A stretch of 64,000 nt of DNA from Aeromonas sobria (GCF_000820145.1 NZ_CDBW01000006.1:1-64000), one strand, 5' to 3'. Positions 17,487 to 26,670 are shown, numbered from the stretch's first letter. Numbers and translations: made by a program. The notes: generated from the letters alone by a model not told the origin.

Positions 17487-19247
17487 ATGCCTACATTTCC
17501 GTCCACCGGGTCATCAGTGCCATCAGCCAATCGGGAAAAGCGTGTGTTTTCTCTCTTTTGGGGGATAAGCATACTTTGGCTGGGGCTTGGAATGCATTTT
17601 TTCATGCATAACCCGGGTGGGGCAGGTCTCTATCTTCCTTTCAACGCATGGGGGTGGATATTTGCTTCTTTGATGATCTGTATGGGGTTGTGGCATATCA
17701 CGTCGAAAGGGGAATTGGTATCCAGCACACTCTTGCAAGTTTGGGGGGGTGCTATTGTATTGATGTTGCTACCCATGGCGTGGTCTGATGTCACCTTGCG
17801 TGATTACGCCCTTCCTCGCCTCGGTGGTCTTGTCGTCGGTGGATTGTTCCTCTTCTCGTTGTATCAGTTCCGTCTTGCACAGAAGGCTCGTCAACAGCTG
17901 CTGATGCTTATGCTGGTCGCGGTAGCCATCGAGATGACTTTGGGCTTGGTGCAGTATTACCTATTAACACCGGGCAATTGGCTTGGCTATGACACCAAAG
18001 CAAATCGTCCTTATGGCATTTTTCAACAACCCAATGTGATGGCCAGCTTTATGGCAACCGGTTTGGCACTGGCTGCTTGGCTAAATACCCTTAATCAACA
18101 TCGATGGTTGAAAGTACTACAGGGTTACGTGATCGTTGGCTCTGTGGCGCTGCTGATTGTTCTGCAATCCAGAGTTGGACAACTGGGTGGAATATTGGCT
18201 GTGCTGATGATGCTTTCCTGGTTGAAGAGAAACCACGCCTTGAAGGTTACTCTCTCATGCATCTTATTGGGCGTATTGATCGGACTTGCATCACTGCATG
18301 GTGTGGAAGGGGTCAAGCGGGGCCTTTCTGTTTATCAGTCGGGTGGATATCGTACTATCTATTGGTCGTATGCATGGCACCTGCTGGCACAGCATCCTTT
18401 TACCGGATGGGGCTATGGTTCTTTCGAATCAGTGTTCCTGCATAACTATATGTCAGACAAGTTATTGAATCCGGCAATGCCACAGATTGAGTACAACCTT
18501 GATCATCCTCACAATGAGCTGATTTACTGGGCTGTTGAAGGCGGCATCTTGCCTGTCATTGGACTCCTGATGATGGGCGCGGCTGTTATATGGCGTGTAA
18601 TGGGTCAATCCTGGTCGCGTGGATTGGCCTTATTAGCATTGGTCGCACCGATTACACTTCATACCCAGGTCGAGTACCCCTTCTATCACTCCATTGCTCA
18701 CTGGATATTTTTACTGATGTTGGTCTGGTATATCGATGAAACTTGTGGGGCATTCGCTACCAAAGGGATAGTCGTATACCGCTATCCCCATAAGTTGTTG
18801 TTACGCTTTCTAGCCGTATCGATCCCCTTGTTTATCATGCCATTCATGTTGACTGCGCTTCATACAGCCTGGATTGTCACCAAGTACGAACGAGGGGGGT
18901 ATAAGGAGCCATCATTGTTGCTGGATATTATCAATCCAATGGCTTGGTTGACGCGGGTAGAGTTTGATGTAAACGCGGTGCGCCTGATGGTGGGTTTGCA
19001 GACTCAGAATAAGACCGAGCTGGAGGCTTACCTGGCATGGGGGCAAGATTTTGTACGCCATACGCCCAGAGCAAATATTTACGCGAACATGGTTGTTGCA
19101 TTGAATGCGTTGGGGCGTCCTGACGATGCCCATAATTTAAGAGCCGAAGCGCTCCGTTGGTATCCAAAAGAACCATTACTGATTGAGGCAACGTCTAAAC
19201 CAATGGTCAGTGGGGTGGATAGTTTACCTACTGGATCTGCCAACTAA
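17487..19247 (+). CDS. O-antigen ligase/PglL-family membrane glycosyltransferase
   Basis: The 586-residue protein has about 10-12 membrane segments in the first 430 residues, and a conserved periplasmic-loop motif DHPHNELIYWAVEGG. That motif is typical of WaaL-Wzy_C and PglL-type enzymes. A long soluble C-terminal domain (about 430-586) with helical repeats resembles the Wzy_C_2 domain of bacterial protein O-oligosaccharyltransferases. It could ligate polymer to lipid A-core, or glycosylate a protein such as a pilin. The translated frame can extend to TTG 17451, but that runs through the terminator, so ATG 17487 is preferred. No Shine-Dalgarno is visible there. Confidence 0.8.
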   Translation: MPTFPSTGSSVPSANREKRVFSLFWGISILWLGLGMHFFMHNPGGAGLYLPFNAWGWIFASLMICMGLWHITSKGELVSSTLLQVWGGAIVLMLLPMAWSDVTLRDYALPRLGGLVVGGLFLFSLYQFRLAQKARQQLLMLMLVAVAIEMTLGLVQYYLLTPGNWLGYDTKANRPYGIFQQPNVMASFMATGLALAAWLNTLNQHRWLKVLQGYVIVGSVALLIVLQSRVGQLGGILAVLMMLSWLKRNHALKVTLSCILLGVLIGLASLHGVEGVKRGLSVYQSGGYRTIYWSYAWHLLAQHPFTGWGYGSFESVFLHNYMSDKLLNPAMPQIEYNLDHPHNELIYWAVEGGILPVIGLLMMGAAVIWRVMGQSWSRGLALLALVAPITLHTQVEYPFYHSIAHWIFLLMLVWYIDETCGAFATKGIVVYRYPHKLLLRFLAVSIPLFIMPFMLTALHTAWIVTKYERGGYKEPSLLLDIINPMAWLTRVEFDVNAVRLMVGLQTQNKTELEAYLAWGQDFVRHTPRANIYANMVVALNALGRPDDAHNLRAEALRWYPKEPLLIEATSKPMVSGVDSLPTGSAN

Positions 19248-19803
19248 AGCTTGGAGAAATGGGATATGAGGCAATCAAGGCGGGTTGCTTCTATCCCGTT
19301 AAATCCGTGGGAATGAGCCTGTTGCGCAAGGAAGAGGGACAACCCCCCCCCCTTTAATGGAGAACCTTTTCATGTTTCTTTGTTTGATGTTAAGTCGTTG
19401 TTTTTGAAGTTTTTATTTGCTTTTAGGTTCTGTGGCCGGTGGATGAATATAGAGCATTCGCTTAACGCGATCATGACACGGGAAGGCATAGCTCTGTTTT
19501 TGATGTTGGTCATTGCTCAGGCATAGTTTGAAGAATCAATAGTATTTTCTGACAAATTTTTATAACAATTAGTCTGAACCTCCAATTAATCGTTTCAGAT
19601 GCGTATGTTAAGTCTGGCTGTGATATCAAAAAGGATGTCTCGGCGGAATGCATTTAACGGATGAGCGTGTTAGCTTGCTGGCAAGTTTATTTTCATATCT
19701 TCTTTCCAAATTTGCTCAGATGGTAAAAATTGCATGTAGTTATGAATTGTCCATGCTATTCTGAAACGGTTATCCCTGTAACCGACTTTTTTGTGAGGAA
19801 ATA
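19248..19803. other. AT-rich intergenic region upstream of hns
   Basis: About 555 bases with no convincing gene. It contains a run of ten C residues (19342-19351), then a strongly AT-rich stretch to 19800. Such a leader suits an H-NS family gene, which usually binds and represses its own promoter. A possible -10 is TGCTATTCT near 19753. No tRNA or small-RNA signature was recognised. Confidence 0.5.
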
Positions 19804-20214
19804 ATGAACGAGTTTCTGAAAGTTCTGCTGAACATTCGCAGTCTGCGCGCCGCTATTCGTGAGCTGCCGTTTGAGCAACTGCTGGAAGCTAAAGAGAAGT
19901 TTGACCTGGTTTATCAAGAGCGCGCTGCTTCTGTTGAACAGGACCGAGCTGAACAGGAAGAGCGTCAGCGCAAGCTGAATGAATTTACCGAAATGCTGCA
20001 GCAGGCGGGTATTGATCCTCGCGAGCTGCTGGCTAGCGCTGCTGCCCCCGCGGCTTCTGCCGGTGCTGCCAAGAGCAAGCGTGCTCCGCGTCCGGCCAAA
20101 TATCAGTATGAAGAAGACGGTCAAATGAAAACTTGGACCGGTCAAGGCCGTATGCCGAAAGCCATTGCTGCTCAAGTAGCGCTGGGTAAAGACCTGAACG
20201 ATTTCCTGATCTAA
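19804..20214 (+). CDS. hns: H-NS family nucleoid-associated protein
   Basis: The 136-residue protein has the N-terminal helical dimerisation region (1-60), a charged coiled coil with RAEQEERQRKL, an Ala-rich linker and the C-terminal DNA-binding domain with TWTGQGRMPKAI containing the QGR hook that enters the AT-rich minor groove. It silences AT-rich genes, and the adjacent O-unit block is an obvious target. GTGAGGAAATA precedes the ATG. It could be the main H-NS or a paralogue. Confidence 0.94.
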   Translation: MNEFLKVLLNIRSLRAAIRELPFEQLLEAKEKFDLVYQERAASVEQDRAEQEERQRKLNEFTEMLQQAGIDPRELLASAAAPAASAGAAKSKRAPRPAKYQYEEDGQMKTWTGQGRMPKAIAAQVALGKDLNDFLI

Positions 20215-20234
20215 TTCGTCAGGTTTAGAAATCG

Positions 20235-20266
20235 AATAATGCCGCCCAAGGGCGGCATTATTTTTT
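20235..20266 (+). terminator. Terminator after hns
   Basis: AATAATGCCGCC (20235-20246), loop CAAG, GGCGGCATTATT (20251-20262), then further T residues. A 12-bp perfect stem. Confidence 0.92.
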
Positions 20267-20737
20267 GCCGTTTTGCTCGCGTTATCCAATCCCCTCCGCT
20301 GTTATCTACATCCTCGCTTGTATCCTTTTTGCTGTTGCTTAGCCTCACTGTTGCTTTACTCAATATCACTCACTATTTGCGATTAATTCTGCCGTTCGGA
20401 GCACCGGTGCGATAACGCTATTTGTACACGCAGTGCAGATACGATGTCCGGATATGTTTCTCGCGCTTCACTGGCGTCGTCCAGCAAGACAAGCCCTCTG
20501 CTGATGAAATATCCGGTAACCGTTATCTCTGCAGGGCGCTTTCCGCATCAAGACTGCGGCAAGAGATCGCCGGGATATTCAGGGTGGCCGATGCATGTAA
20601 TTGGCTGCGCTGCCATGACTGCCTCTTGATGATGGGCAATGGAGTTCGGCTGCAGTGTGGGAGAGGGAATGCTGTATGGTCTATGGCGATGGCATTCCCC
20701 ACTCTGCTGGCAGAGTGGGGAATGGCCGGGTGGGCTG
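20267..20737. other. Intergenic region between hns and the TolC-like gene
   Basis: About 470 bases with no supported gene. It contains a 125-codon frame at 20422-20799 that runs into the antisense of the efflux gene and has no motif. At the right end is a perfect 14-bp inverted repeat, CATTCCCCACTCTG (20693-20706) and CAGAGTGGGGAATG (20711-20724) with loop CTGG. It sits just after the stop of the - strand efflux operon but lacks a T-run. It may act as a 3' stabilising hairpin or a Rho-associated end. Confidence 0.5.
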
Positions 20738-22102
20738 TTATCGGGGTGTCACGCTATCGCTGCCACCCAGGGCGCGATAGATTTTGGCGGTGGTGGTGAG
20801 CTGCTCTTTTTGCTGGGCCAGCAGGCTCTGCTGGGCATCCCACAGCCGGTTCTGCTCATCGAGCCAGGCTTGTACGCCGGTTGCACCCGCTTGGAAGCGG
20901 GCCTTGGCCAGCCGTTCTGCCTCCTGGGCATAACTTAGCTGCTCTTTCAGATAATCGAGTCGCTGCTGGCCATAGTGGCGGGTGGCCAGATTGTCCTCCA
21001 CTTCCACCAGTGCGGTGTAGAGCTGTTTGCGAAACTCGGTTTCAGCGATCTGGTAATCCAGCTCGGAGCTTTCGATGGCGAGCTGGGTGCGATTGTATTC
21101 GAGGAAGGGGAGGGCAACGCTGGCTCCTAGCGTACCAACCGGATTTTGCAGCACTTGCGCCAATCTATCGGATGCGGTGCTGGCACTGCCGGTCAGGGTC
21201 AGGCTGGGGTAGAAGCTGGTGCGGATCTCGTCCCCTTTTGCCAGCGTCTTGCGCAGCCGCAATTCGGCCGCTTTGACGTCGGGGCGACGGGCCAGCACAT
21301 CGGCCGGGATACCCATTGCAAGTTCAGGAATGGTCTGCTTTGCAAGGGATGCGGGTGCATACTCCAGTGGCCCGCTGCTGCGGCCCAGCAACAGACGCAG
21401 GGCGTTGCGAGCCTGCTCCTGCTGCGCCTTGAGGGAGGCCAGCTCAGCCTGTTTACCTGCCAACTGTTGGCGTGCCTGCGCCAGATCGAGCCGGGTGATG
21501 GCGCCTGCCTGGTATTTGGTCTGTGTTAGCTGTTCAGTTCGGGCCAGATTGGCCAACTGCTGTTCTCCGAGCGCGATGGCGGAGCCGAGATAGCCGAGCT
21601 GCCAATACTGCTCCAGGGTATTGCCGATCAGTAGCAGCCGGGTGCTGGCCAGATCCTGCTCGCTTGCCGCCGCTTCCCAGCTTGCCTGATCCCGCACCGA
21701 GGCGAGCTTGCCCCACAAATCCACTTCGTAACTGAGGCTCAGCGAGGGGCCCAGACTGTTGGTGCCTTTGCCGGTTTTCAGATCCTTGTTACCACTGGCG
21801 CCGATAGAGCCATTGACCGAAGGGGTGAGGTTGGTATCGGCCTGCTCGGCGCCCAGTCGGGCGCTTTTGAGCTTGAGGGCCGCCACACGCATGTCCGGGT
21901 TGGCGGCCAGTACCGATTCGACCAGTTTGTCGAGCCGGGGATCATGAAATTCCCGCCACCAGGGGCCCGCCTGCTCAGCCAGTCGGGCGCCGTCTGCCTG
22001 TTGCCATGTGGGGGCGAGCGCCAGCTCGGGTCTTTGATAGGTGCTGTGCTGACTACAGCCGCTGAGGGCCATGCAGAGAGCCAGCCAGGAGAGTTTGTGC
22101 AT
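20738..22102 (-). CDS. TolC/NodT-family outer-membrane efflux lipoprotein
   Basis: The 454-residue protein has lipobox ALSGC (lipidated Cys16), two outer-membrane-factor repeats with long helical parts (for example VAALKLKSARLGAEQ and ELAWRR-like coiled coils), and the internal LPFLEYNRTQLAIESSELDYQIAETEF region of the family. It provides the outer-membrane channel for the MacAB pair directly upstream (2 bases after macB). Most MacAB systems use a separately encoded TolC, so a dedicated channel in the operon is notable. Length fits the NodT subfamily. Confidence 0.9.
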   Translation of the reverse strand: MHKLSWLALCMALSGCSQHSTYQRPELALAPTWQQADGARLAEQAGPWWREFHDPRLDKLVESVLAANPDMRVAALKLKSARLGAEQADTNLTPSVNGSIGASGNKDLKTGKGTNSLGPSLSLSYEVDLWGKLASVRDQASWEAAASEQDLASTRLLLIGNTLEQYWQLGYLGSAIALGEQQLANLARTEQLTQTKYQAGAITRLDLAQARQQLAGKQAELASLKAQQEQARNALRLLLGRSSGPLEYAPASLAKQTIPELAMGIPADVLARRPDVKAAELRLRKTLAKGDEIRTSFYPSLTLTGSASTASDRLAQVLQNPVGTLGASVALPFLEYNRTQLAIESSELDYQIAETEFRKQLYTALVEVEDNLATRHYGQQRLDYLKEQLSYAQEAERLAKARFQAGATGVQAWLDEQNRLWDAQQSLLAQQKEQLTTTAKIYRALGGSDSVTPR

Positions 22103-22104
22103 TG

Positions 22105-24090
22105 TTATTCCCTCGCCAGTGCGACAACTGGGTCGAGCCGCGCCGCATTGCGTGCCGGCAGGTAACCAAACAGGATCCCGATGAGTGACGAGCAGCCAAA
22201 GGCCATCAGGATGGAGAAGAGCGAGAACTGCATCTTGATGGAGTCCACCAGTAGTGAAAAGAGCGCGCCGATACCCAGAGAGAGGCCGACGCCGAAGATC
22301 CCCCCCAGCAGGCTGACCATCACGGCTTCAATCAGGAATTGCTGCAGGATGTCTGACTGGCGGGCGCCCACGGCCATGCGAATGCCGATCTCGCGGGTGC
22401 GCTCCACTACCGACACCAGCATGATGTTCATCACCCCCACTCCGCCGACGATCAGCGAGATCACCGCGATGGCCGAGACCATCAGGGTCATGGTGGCGGT
22501 GGTTTTCTCCACCGATTTGATGATGCTGTCGCTGCTGAAGGTGAAGAAATCCTTCACCCCGTGGCGCTTGGTGATCAGCTCGATCACCGCCTGCTCGGCC
22601 AGTGCCGGTTGTACCCCGTCCTTGACCCGGATGGTGATCTGGCTGAAGTGGTGCTGCGAGATGAGGCGACTCATCACCGCGCTGTAGGGCAGCCAGATAT
22701 TGACCGACTGGCTGCTGGGGCCAAAGCCAGTCTCCTGCGATACCACCCCGACAATACGTACCGGCAGGGTGCCGACCAGTACTACCTTGCCGACCGGATC
22801 ATCCTTGCCAAGCAGGCTGGTGATGCTCTTCTTGTCCACCACGGCGACGGCGGCCCGCTGCTGGATATCTTGCCACTCCAGTAAGCGACCACTGACCAAC
22901 GTCATTCCCTTCACCTTGAAATAGTCGTTACCAACCCCGGTCACATTGCCGCTGTTAGTCTTGTTGCGATAGCGCAACTGGCCGGAGCTGCCGATCTCGG
23001 GGCTGGCGCCTGCAAGATAGGGTTGCCCCAACAGTGCATCGAGATCTCCCTTGTTGAGGGTCTGGATGCTGGCCATCTTCTCATCGCCCCATCCTTTACC
23101 CGGGAAGATTTCGATGGTGTTGGTGCCCATCGCATTGATCTGGTCGATCACCTTGGCGCGCGCCCCTTGCCCCAGCGCCACCACACTCACCACGGCGGCG
23201 ATACCGATGATGATGCCGAGCATGGTGAGGAAGGTGCGCATCCGGTGGGCGAGCATGGCATGCATCGCCATCCGTCCCGCTTCCCGATAACGATCCCAAT
23301 CGTGGCCCATGGCGCCTTTAGTGGGCACTATTTTTTGAGGGGCTGTGGTTGTGCTTGTTGCGGTGGCTGGAGCCAACACGGCCGTTTGGCAGGGGCCACT
23401 ATCTTGTTCAATCCGACCATCCTTGAGAGTGATGATCCGGTCGGCATGGCTGGCCACGTTCATATCGTGGGTGACCAGAATGATGGTGTGGCCCTGAGCG
23501 TGCAGCTCCTTGAGGATCGCCATCACCTCCTTGCCGCTCTGGCTATCCAGCGCGCCGGTCGGTTCATCGGCGAGGATCACCTCGCCACCGTTGGCCAGTG
23601 CCCGGGCGATACTGACCCGCTGCTGCTGACCGCCGGAGAGCTGACCCGGGGTATGGTGGCTGCGATCGGCAAGTCCCAGTCTGCCCAGCAGCTGGCGCGC
23701 ACGCGCCTGGCGATCCGGGCGGCTGGTGCCGGCATAGACGGCGGGGATCTCCACGTTGGCGGCGGCATCGAGATGGGGCAGCAGGTGGTAGCGCTGAAAG
23801 ATAAAGCCGAAGTGGTGGCAGCGCAGCCGGGCCAGCGCCAACGCATCCATGGTGGCGGTGTCCTGACCGCGAAATAGATACTGACCGCTGCTCGGGCTAT
23901 CCAGACAACCCAGCAGGTTCATCAGGGTCGACTTGCCGGAGCCGGACGCGCCGACAATGGCGATCATCTCTCCTGCCGCGATAGTGAGGTCGAGAGGGTG
24001 GAGTACGGTGACCTCGCTCTCGCCGCTCTGGTAGCGTCGCTCGACCCCTTTCAGCTGGATCAATGGCAGCTGGCTCAGGGGCTCACTCAT
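22105..24090 (-). CDS. macB: MacB-type ABC transporter (ATPase-permease fusion)
   Basis: The 661-residue protein has an N-terminal ABC domain with Walker A GASGSGKST, signature LSGGQQQRVSIARAL and Walker [13 protein letters not shown], then a linker and the MacB periplasmic core between the first of four membrane segments and the FtsX-type permease. It works as a mechanotransmission pump expelling macrolides, peptides or lipids from the periplasm through MacA and an outer-membrane channel. E. coli MacB is 648 residues. Start ATG overlaps the macA stop (ATGA). Confidence 0.93.
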   Translation of the reverse strand: MSEPLSQLPLIQLKGVERRYQSGESEVTVLHPLDLTIAAGEMIAIVGASGSGKSTLMNLLGCLDSPSSGQYLFRGQDTATMDALALARLRCHHFGFIFQRYHLLPHLDAAANVEIPAVYAGTSRPDRQARARQLLGRLGLADRSHHTPGQLSGGQQQRVSIARALANGGEVILADEPTGALDSQSGKEVMAILKELHAQGHTIILVTHDMNVASHADRIITLKDGRIEQDSGPCQTAVLAPATATSTTTAPQKIVPTKGAMGHDWDRYREAGRMAMHAMLAHRMRTFLTMLGIIIGIAAVVSVVALGQGARAKVIDQINAMGTNTIEIFPGKGWGDEKMASIQTLNKGDLDALLGQPYLAGASPEIGSSGQLRYRNKTNSGNVTGVGNDYFKVKGMTLVSGRLLEWQDIQQRAAVAVVDKKSITSLLGKDDPVGKVVLVGTLPVRIVGVVSQETGFGPSSQSVNIWLPYSAVMSRLISQHHFSQITIRVKDGVQPALAEQAVIELITKRHGVKDFFTFSSDSIIKSVEKTTATMTLMVSAIAVISLIVGGVGVMNIMLVSVVERTREIGIRMAVGARQSDILQQFLIEAVMVSLLGGIFGVGLSLGIGALFSLLVDSIKMQFSLFSILMAFGCSSLIGILFGYLPARNAARLDPVVALARE

Positions 24091-25250
24091 AGCATCACCG
24101 CCATATCATCATTGGCGGCGGGGGCGCCGTGATTGAGCTGTACCTCCTCCTTCTCGGTCAGCCCGCTGATCACCTCAATGCGGATCTCGTCCTTCATGCC
24201 GGTCTTGATGGTACGGGTCTCGCTCTGATCGCCCTCCTTGACCAGGGTCACCTCATACTCGTTGTCGGCCAGCTGCTTGCCAAGGGCGGTCTGCGGCACA
24301 GTGAGTACCTGCTTGCGCTCGCCGAGCACTATGGTTACTTGGGTGGTCATCGCCACCCGCAGGGTATGGCCGGGATTGGGCACATCGAACAGGGCGTAGT
24401 AGTAGACGGCTGCATTGCTGGTAGTGGTGCCGGTAGCGGCCTGATCGTTGATGTTGGTAGGTGCTAACTCCACGGCGCGCAGCGTGCCCTGATAGCGGGT
24501 ATCCGGATCGCCAATCAGGGTGAAGTAGACCGGCATGCCGGCGTTGACCTTGGTGACATCGGCTTCGGAGATCTGCGCCTTGACCGTCATGGTCTCGAGG
24601 TTGGCCAGCTTGAGCACGGTCGGCACCGTCTGGCTGGCAGCCAGGGTCTGGCCCTGACGGGTCACAATGCTGATGACGGTGCCATCCATCGGCGCCAGGA
24701 TCTTGGTGTAGCCCAGCTCGGTTCTGGCCCGATCAACCTTGATCAGCGCGCTGTCTATATTGGCCTGACTGTTTTGCAGTTCGGCGCGGGTGACGGCCAG
24801 CAGTGCCTCGGCACTCTCCAGATCTGCCCGTGAGCTCGCCTCCTGCTTGAACATCTGTTGCTGGCGCCGCCAGGCGAGTTCGTTCTGTTTGAGTTGCGCT
24901 TGCTTGATTTTGAGCTGGGCGCGGTTGCTGGCAAGCTCCGCCTCGGCCGTCTTGAGGTTGTTCTGGGCAATCAGGGGATCGATCTCGGCCAGCAGATCCC
25001 CCTGCTTGACCTGATCACCGGCCTCGACGGCCAGCTTGGTGACCTGACCGGAGACCTGGGCCCCCACATCCACCTGCTCAACAGCCTGCAGCACGCCACT
25101 GGCCAGTACAGTCTGGGCAATATCCTCGCGGGTCACCTGAGCGGTCAGCATCGCCTTGGGGGGTTGACTGGGCCAGAGCAGCCAGCCGAGGAGCACCACG
25201 GCGATCAGAATGGTGATGGCCAGGGTTCTCTGCTTGGGGGTTATGTTCAT
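24087..25250 (-). CDS. macA: MacA-type periplasmic adaptor (membrane fusion protein)
   Basis: The 387-residue protein has an N-terminal membrane anchor (about 9-28, LAITILIAVVLLGWLLW), then biotinyl-lipoyl halves around a long helical hairpin and beta-barrel domains (blocks DVGAQVSGQVTKL, GYTKILAPMDGTV and GMPVYFTLIGDPDTRY). It bridges MacB to the outer-membrane channel. It is first in the macA-macB-tolC-like operon, with AGGTGATCG before the ATG. The 250 bases upstream hold its promoter, not resolved. Confidence 0.93.
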   Translation of the reverse strand: MNITPKQRTLAITILIAVVLLGWLLWPSQPPKAMLTAQVTREDIAQTVLASGVLQAVEQVDVGAQVSGQVTKLAVEAGDQVKQGDLLAEIDPLIAQNNLKTAEAELASNRAQLKIKQAQLKQNELAWRRQQQMFKQEASSRADLESAEALLAVTRAELQNSQANIDSALIKVDRARTELGYTKILAPMDGTVISIVTRQGQTLAASQTVPTVLKLANLETMTVKAQISEADVTKVNAGMPVYFTLIGDPDTRYQGTLRAVELAPTNINDQAATGTTTSNAAVYYYALFDVPNPGHTLRVAMTTQVTIVLGERKQVLTVPQTALGKQLADNEYEVTLVKEGDQSETRTIKTGMKDEIRIEVISGLTEKEEVQLNHGAPAANDDMAVML

Positions 25251-25448
25251 CGATCACCTGAATGGAAACGGAAAAGGGTTGTGCGCGGCGATTATCCTGC
25301 AGCAAAGCCCTGGTAAATAACAGCCGCAAATATGTAAGCAAAGTTATGGGGTTAACTGTCAATAAGCCGTGAAAGGGATACGCGAGAGATCGGAGGGATG
25401 AGCAAGATGGTCAGCAAGGCGGGCGGGGAGTCTGCTGGCGGTGGCAAT

Positions 25449-25477
25449 GAAAAAGCCCTGCGTAGAGGCAGGGCTTT
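25449..25477 (-). terminator. Terminator after ppaC
   Basis: Read on the - strand, AAAGCCCTGC, loop CTCTAC, GCAGGGCTTT, then more T residues (arms at 25468-25477 and 25452-25461). Confidence 0.9.
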
Positions 25478-25501
25478 GGAATAGGTTATGGCGAGTGAGG
25501 A

Positions 25502-26392
25502 TCAGGCTTTGGCCAGCAGATCCATCACCCAGGGCAGACCCTGCTTCTTGCGGCTGACAAAGCCCGGGTGGTAGCTGGACTCTGCCGGTACTTTCGGGTG
25601 CGTAGTAAAGTAGATGCGGCTGGCTGCGGCCGTCAGGTCAGTCACCATCAGCACGAAGAAGTCGAGCCCTTCGCTCGCCACACGCTGGGTCATCTCCTGC
25701 TGCAGCGCCGGCAGTTGCTCGGCCAGTTGCTGTTCGCTGCCCACTTCGATCTGGCTCATGATGAAGTTGTAACCTTCCGCCTGGAACGCTTTTTCATCCT
25801 GCTGCAGCAGTTGAGCCGGAGTCAGGCCGCTCAGGTCGGTTTTTGCCATCAGCAGCTGTTGGCCGAACTCGGCCAGTGATACCTCGGCCAGCGGCGCCAG
25901 ACGCTTACAAGTGATCTTGTCCTGCTCGGTGGTGGTCGGCGAGGTGAGACAGAGGGTGTCGCTCATGATGGCACCCAGCATCAGGCGAGCCTGGCTGCGG
26001 GTCACGGTACCTTGCTGGCTCAGCAGATCGAAGGCGATGGTGCTGGTGCAGCCGACGGCCCGGATCCAGGCATCCAGTGGAGACTGGGTGACCAGGGTGC
26101 CGAGACGGTGGTGATCCACCAGACCCAGTACATTGGCTTGTGCCAGTGTGGCAGGGCCCTGTTCCAGATCACTGAAATCCACCAGCCAGACATCTTCACC
26201 GGTCAGATCTTTGGTCAGCAACTCGGGTTCGCTGACGCCAGCCTGCTCCAGAATAAAACGGGTTTCGGTGCGCAGGTCACCCAGACGCCATGGGGTGGCC
26301 TGACGGCCCTGGCCATTGAGCCAGTCGGTGATAACCAGCGCACTGCAGATACTGTCGCTATCAGGATTCTTGTGACCAAAAACGTGGATCAT
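25502..26392 (-). CDS. ppaC: Manganese-dependent (family II) inorganic pyrophosphatase
   Basis: The 296-residue cytoplasmic enzyme hydrolyses pyrophosphate. It has the DHH-family metal motifs: FGHKNPDSDSI (5-15), the Asp in WLVDFSD, and LVDHH (DHH) near residue 91, plus the C-terminal SRKKQ substrate-binding motif of DHHA2. ATG 26392 is chosen over a TTG two codons upstream because GAGG is spaced for it. Family II enzymes are typical of Vibrio, Shewanella and Aeromonas among gammaproteobacteria. Length is close to the usual 305-310. Confidence 0.94.
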   Translation of the reverse strand: MIHVFGHKNPDSDSICSALVITDWLNGQGRQATPWRLGDLRTETRFILEQAGVSEPELLTKDLTGEDVWLVDFSDLEQGPATLAQANVLGLVDHHRLGTLVTQSPLDAWIRAVGCTSTIAFDLLSQQGTVTRSQARLMLGAIMSDTLCLTSPTTTEQDKITCKRLAPLAEVSLAEFGQQLLMAKTDLSGLTPAQLLQQDEKAFQAEGYNFIMSQIEVGSEQQLAEQLPALQQEMTQRVASEGLDFFVLMVTDLTAAASRIYFTTHPKVPAESSYHPGFVSRKKQGLPWVMDLLAKA

Positions 26393-26570
26393 AGACAAAG
26401 CCTCACAATTGGATACCCATAAAGGGGGGCAACACTATGCGAAATCCGCTGCATTAAGGCAACCGGATCCACGCCCATGTTGCTGCCAGCTTCGCCTAAC
26501 TCGCCATTTTATTGATCTGGGTCGGTAATCCTGACGCGTCTTCGGTTCTCACAATTGGCAATTGGCTATT

Positions 26571-26616
26571 GCTGACTGCGAGGGCAATGGCGCTCGCCTG
26601 TGCCAGCGCAGTCAGC
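26571..26616 (-). repeat. Stem-loop between recN and ppaC
   Basis: GCTGACTGCG (26571-26580) and CGCAGTCAGC (26607-26616) form a perfect 10-bp stem closing a 26-base loop that itself contains GGCA/TGCC arms. It lies about 55 bases after the recN stop. No T-run follows on the - strand, so it may be a 3' stabiliser or an inverted repeat rather than a true terminator. Confidence 0.5.
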
Positions 26617-26670
26617 ATGTTTGGTCAGCATTATCAGTCGCCATCGCTGCAAATCGGCTTATCGCCTGAT

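Noticed and set aside
20422..20799. 125-codon frame between hns and the efflux gene
   Set aside because: No ribosome site or motif and it runs over the end of the efflux gene on the other strand.
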